From NCBI GenBank assembly GCA_020438665.1, contig JAGQUE010000463.1, positions 1 to 6,067 of the forward strand: a DNA stretch of 6,067 nt, in the 5' to 3' direction. The stretch is from Nocardioidaceae bacterium (GTDB taxonomy: Bacteria > Actinomycetota > Actinomycetes > Propionibacteriales > Nocardioidaceae). The notes under the pieces were generated by a model. That model was not told where the DNA came from. It saw only the letters and a list, made by a program, of their open reading frames with translations, and did no database searches. Both the position numbers and the translations under genes were made by a program. This document shows, one piece after another, positions 4,641 through 6,067 of the stretch; positions within the stretch are counted from its first letter, which is position 1, and every line of letters starts with the position of its first letter.

Positions 4641-5606
4641 GTGCCTACCCGGTGGGAGCCGATGCTGGCCAAGCCCGCAGCCACGCTGCCGGCCGGCAAG
4701 GCTCTGCTCGGCGGCACCGTCTACGAACCCAAGTGGGACGGATATCGGGCCATTCTCGAGCGGACACCGCAGGGCTGCCGAGTGTGGTCCCGCAACGGCG
4801 CCGATCTCACCCCCGGCTTCCCTGAGGTAGTCAGGTCCGCGTGCGATCAGCTGCGACCGGGCACGGTGGTCGACGGCGAGCTCGTGGTGTGGAGCGACGG
4901 GCGGCTGGACTTCGCTGCCCTCGGGCCGCGGCTGGCCTACGGAGGCCGCCGCCGGCCACCGCCGGGACTGGCGCCCCCGACCTTCCTTGCCTTCGATGTT
5001 CTGGCCGTCGACGACGTCGACGTGCGAGGGGAGCCGTTGCGGGTGCGGCGACGGCTGCTCGAGCAGCTCGCCGGATCGTGGCGCCCGCCGCTGCAGCTGA
5101 CCCCGCAGACAGCGGAGGTCGGCGAGGCGCAGCAGTGGCTCGCGGAGTACGTCGCGGCCGACGTCGGTGTCGAAGGCCTGGTGGCGAAGGGCGCCGGCCA
5201 GCGGTACCTGCCCGGCGAACGAGGCTGGCTTAAGTTCCGGCTCCGCCATACCCGCGAGGCGATTGTGGGCGCGGTCGTCGGCGAAGTCGACCATCCGGTC
5301 CGCCTCGTCCTTGGCCTGCACGACCCGCGTGGGAAGCTGCGCGTGGCTGGAGCGACCCATCCGCTGAGCAGGAATGAGTCAGCTGAGCTCGGCGCGCTGC
5401 TCCGTCGCACGGGTGACCACCCCTGGCCCGCCGAGCTGAGCGCCCGCGAACTAGGGCGATTCAGCCGGCAGCCGTTGGCGGTCACGCGGGTCACTCCGAC
5501 CGTGGTGGTGGAGGTGGAAGCCGATACCGCGTTCGAGCACGGGCGCTGGCGTCATCTGACCCGGTATAGGCGTGTGCGGCTCGACCTAGACCCGTCCGCG
5601 CACTAG
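4641..5606 (+). CDS. ATP-dependent DNA ligase (LigC-like)
   Basis: A stand-alone ATP-dependent DNA ligase of 321 residues from GTG 4641; the frame also extends upstream to TTG 4581, but the leaderless -10 and the family-typical beginning RWEPMLAKPA favour 4641. Nucleotidyltransferase motifs, with positions from GTG 4641: I, EPKWDGYR with the AMP-accepting lysine K31; III, VDGELVVW (E80); IIIa, FLAFDVLAVD (115-124); IV, VEGLVAK (K183); V, WLKFR (196-200). The OB-fold domain follows and ends LTRYRRVRLDLDP, resembling motif VI. The second lysine of the usual motif V K-x-K is arginine. No polymerase or phosphoesterase domain is attached, unlike LigD. It seals nicks using ATP. Its stop overlaps that of convergent vsr, a repair nuclease that makes nicks needing ligation. 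Confidence 0.93.
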   Translation: MPTRWEPMLAKPAATLPAGKALLGGTVYEPKWDGYRAILERTPQGCRVWSRNGADLTPGFPEVVRSACDQLRPGTVVDGELVVWSDGRLDFAALGPRLAYGGRRRPPPGLAPPTFLAFDVLAVDDVDVRGEPLRVRRRLLEQLAGSWRPPLQLTPQTAEVGEAQQWLAEYVAADVGVEGLVAKGAGQRYLPGERGWLKFRLRHTREAIVGAVVGEVDHPVRLVLGLHDPRGKLRVAGATHPLSRNESAELGALLRRTGDHPWPAELSARELGRFSRQPLAVTRVTPTVVVEVEADTAFEHGRWRHLTRYRRVRLDLDPSAH

Positions 5607-6067
5607 CGCAAACGCGGCCGAGCGCATCGGACTGCCGGCATCGTCTCGCGGCGAGAAGCCACGAGCTCGAGGACGGTTGCAGCAATGGAGTGGGGAGGCT
5701 CGTGCTCCCACACCCGCACGGAAAGCCATCCAGCGTCGTTGAGCTTGGCGTCTGTGTCGCGGTCTCGAGCCTGGTTGCGGAGGACCTTTTCGGACCAATA
5801 CGCGGGATTCGACTTGGGAGTGCGTGCTCCGTGGGTGGGGCAACCGTGCCAGAAGCAGCCGTCGATGAACAGCGCCACACGCGTCGGCCCGAACACGACG
5901 TCCGCGCGCCTCTTGAGCTCGGGCAGCGGCGCCACGTCGACCCGGTAGCGCAGTCCCGCGGCGTGGAGCAGCTTGCGAACGGCGAGTTCGGGCTCGGTGT
6001 CCCTGGTCTTCTGTCGCTGCATGCGGGCGCGGACGGCAGGGCTACTGGCCCAGGACTCGCCCTCGCG
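5603..6067 (-). CDS. vsr: Very short patch repair endonuclease Vsr (partial, 5' end beyond right edge)
   Basis: Vsr nicks beside the T of T:G mismatches produced by deamination of 5-methylcytosine, starting short-patch repair. The last 139 residues follow ATG 6022, but the frame stays open to the edge and reads ESWASSPAVRARMQRQKTRD, the usual Vsr beginning, so the true start lies outside and 6022 is internal. Numbered from that Met: TRDTEPELAVRKLL (6-19), GLRYRV (24-28), the metal-binding aspartate in RRADVVF (D41), FIDGCFWHGCPTHG (52-65) with active-site and zinc residues, AYWSEKVLRNQARD (74-87) and GWLSVRVWEHE (98-108). WEH replaces the WEC of E. coli, probably a histidine zinc ligand. Vsr genes usually neighbour a cytosine-5 methyltransferase, expected beyond the edge. 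Confidence 0.95.
   Translation of the reverse strand, partial: REGESWASSPAVRARMQRQKTRDTEPELAVRKLLHAAGLRYRVDVAPLPELKRRADVVFGPTRVALFIDGCFWHGCPTHGARTPKSNPAYWSEKVLRNQARDRDTDAKLNDAGWLSVRVWEHEPPHSIAATVLELVASRRETMPAVRCARPRLR

Noticed and set aside
4521..5360. Long reverse open frame continuing upstream of the 98-residue gene
   Set aside because: It is antisense to the DNA ligase with all its motifs; only the part below 4520 shows family conservation and a promoter.
1..6067. CRISPR array, tRNA/rRNA genes, insertion sequence
   Set aside because: I saw no regularly spaced repeats, tRNA cloverleaf or transposase-like reading frame on either strand.

Overview
The window is GC-rich (about 70% by eye). 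Its genes show strong G/C preference at third codon positions, GTG starts, leaderless-type promoters (TANNNT six or seven bases before the start codon) and typical actinobacterial families (DUF4192, a small ATP-dependent DNA ligase). This points to an actinomycete. The gene content, mostly DNA-handling proteins outside the usual chromosomal operons, suggests a plasmid, an integrative element or an accessory island rather than core chromosome.

Left part (1-3590, all forward). A 151-residue protein resembling the ribbon-helix-helix (ParB-like) DNA-binding proteins of actinobacterial plasmids comes first. A 260-base intergenic region follows that is unusually rich in structure: a terminator-like hairpin, a second hairpin, and a perfect 14-bp inverted repeat that runs into the ribosome binding site of the next gene. 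Then comes a tight four-gene operon: ssb (single-strand binding protein), a DUF4192 protein, a 53-residue hypothetical protein, and a DprA-family protein. Its spacers are 20, 13 and -4 bases. The DUF4192 and DprA proteins carry the same octapeptide, LDESFVPE, near their C-termini, and the SSB lacks the usual acidic C-terminal tip.

Middle (3591-4520). A short intergenic stretch has an exact DnaA-box match. Next are a 38-codon forward ORF with an excellent ribosome binding site and a 53-codon ORF in a shifted frame; together they may be one frameshifted gene. Facing them on the reverse strand are two tandem paralogous small genes, 98 and 85 residues, sharing a W-R/K-R-A-G-R-x-W-E core. Their promoter holds a near-perfect LexA (SOS) box lying between the -35 and -10 elements.

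Right part (4521-6067). A stand-alone ATP-dependent DNA ligase (forward) converges on a very short patch repair (Vsr) mismatch endonuclease (reverse) that runs off the right edge. Their stop codons overlap in CTAG, and the same CTAG overlap joins the convergent pair at 3956-3959. Vsr nicks at T:G mismatches arising from 5-methylcytosine deamination, so a cytosine methyltransferase is likely beyond the edge. Ligase, Vsr, SSB, DprA and a likely SOS-controlled gene pair together make a DNA repair/processing neighbourhood. The least described parts are the SOS-box paralog pair, the shared LDESFVPE tail and the structured ssb leader.
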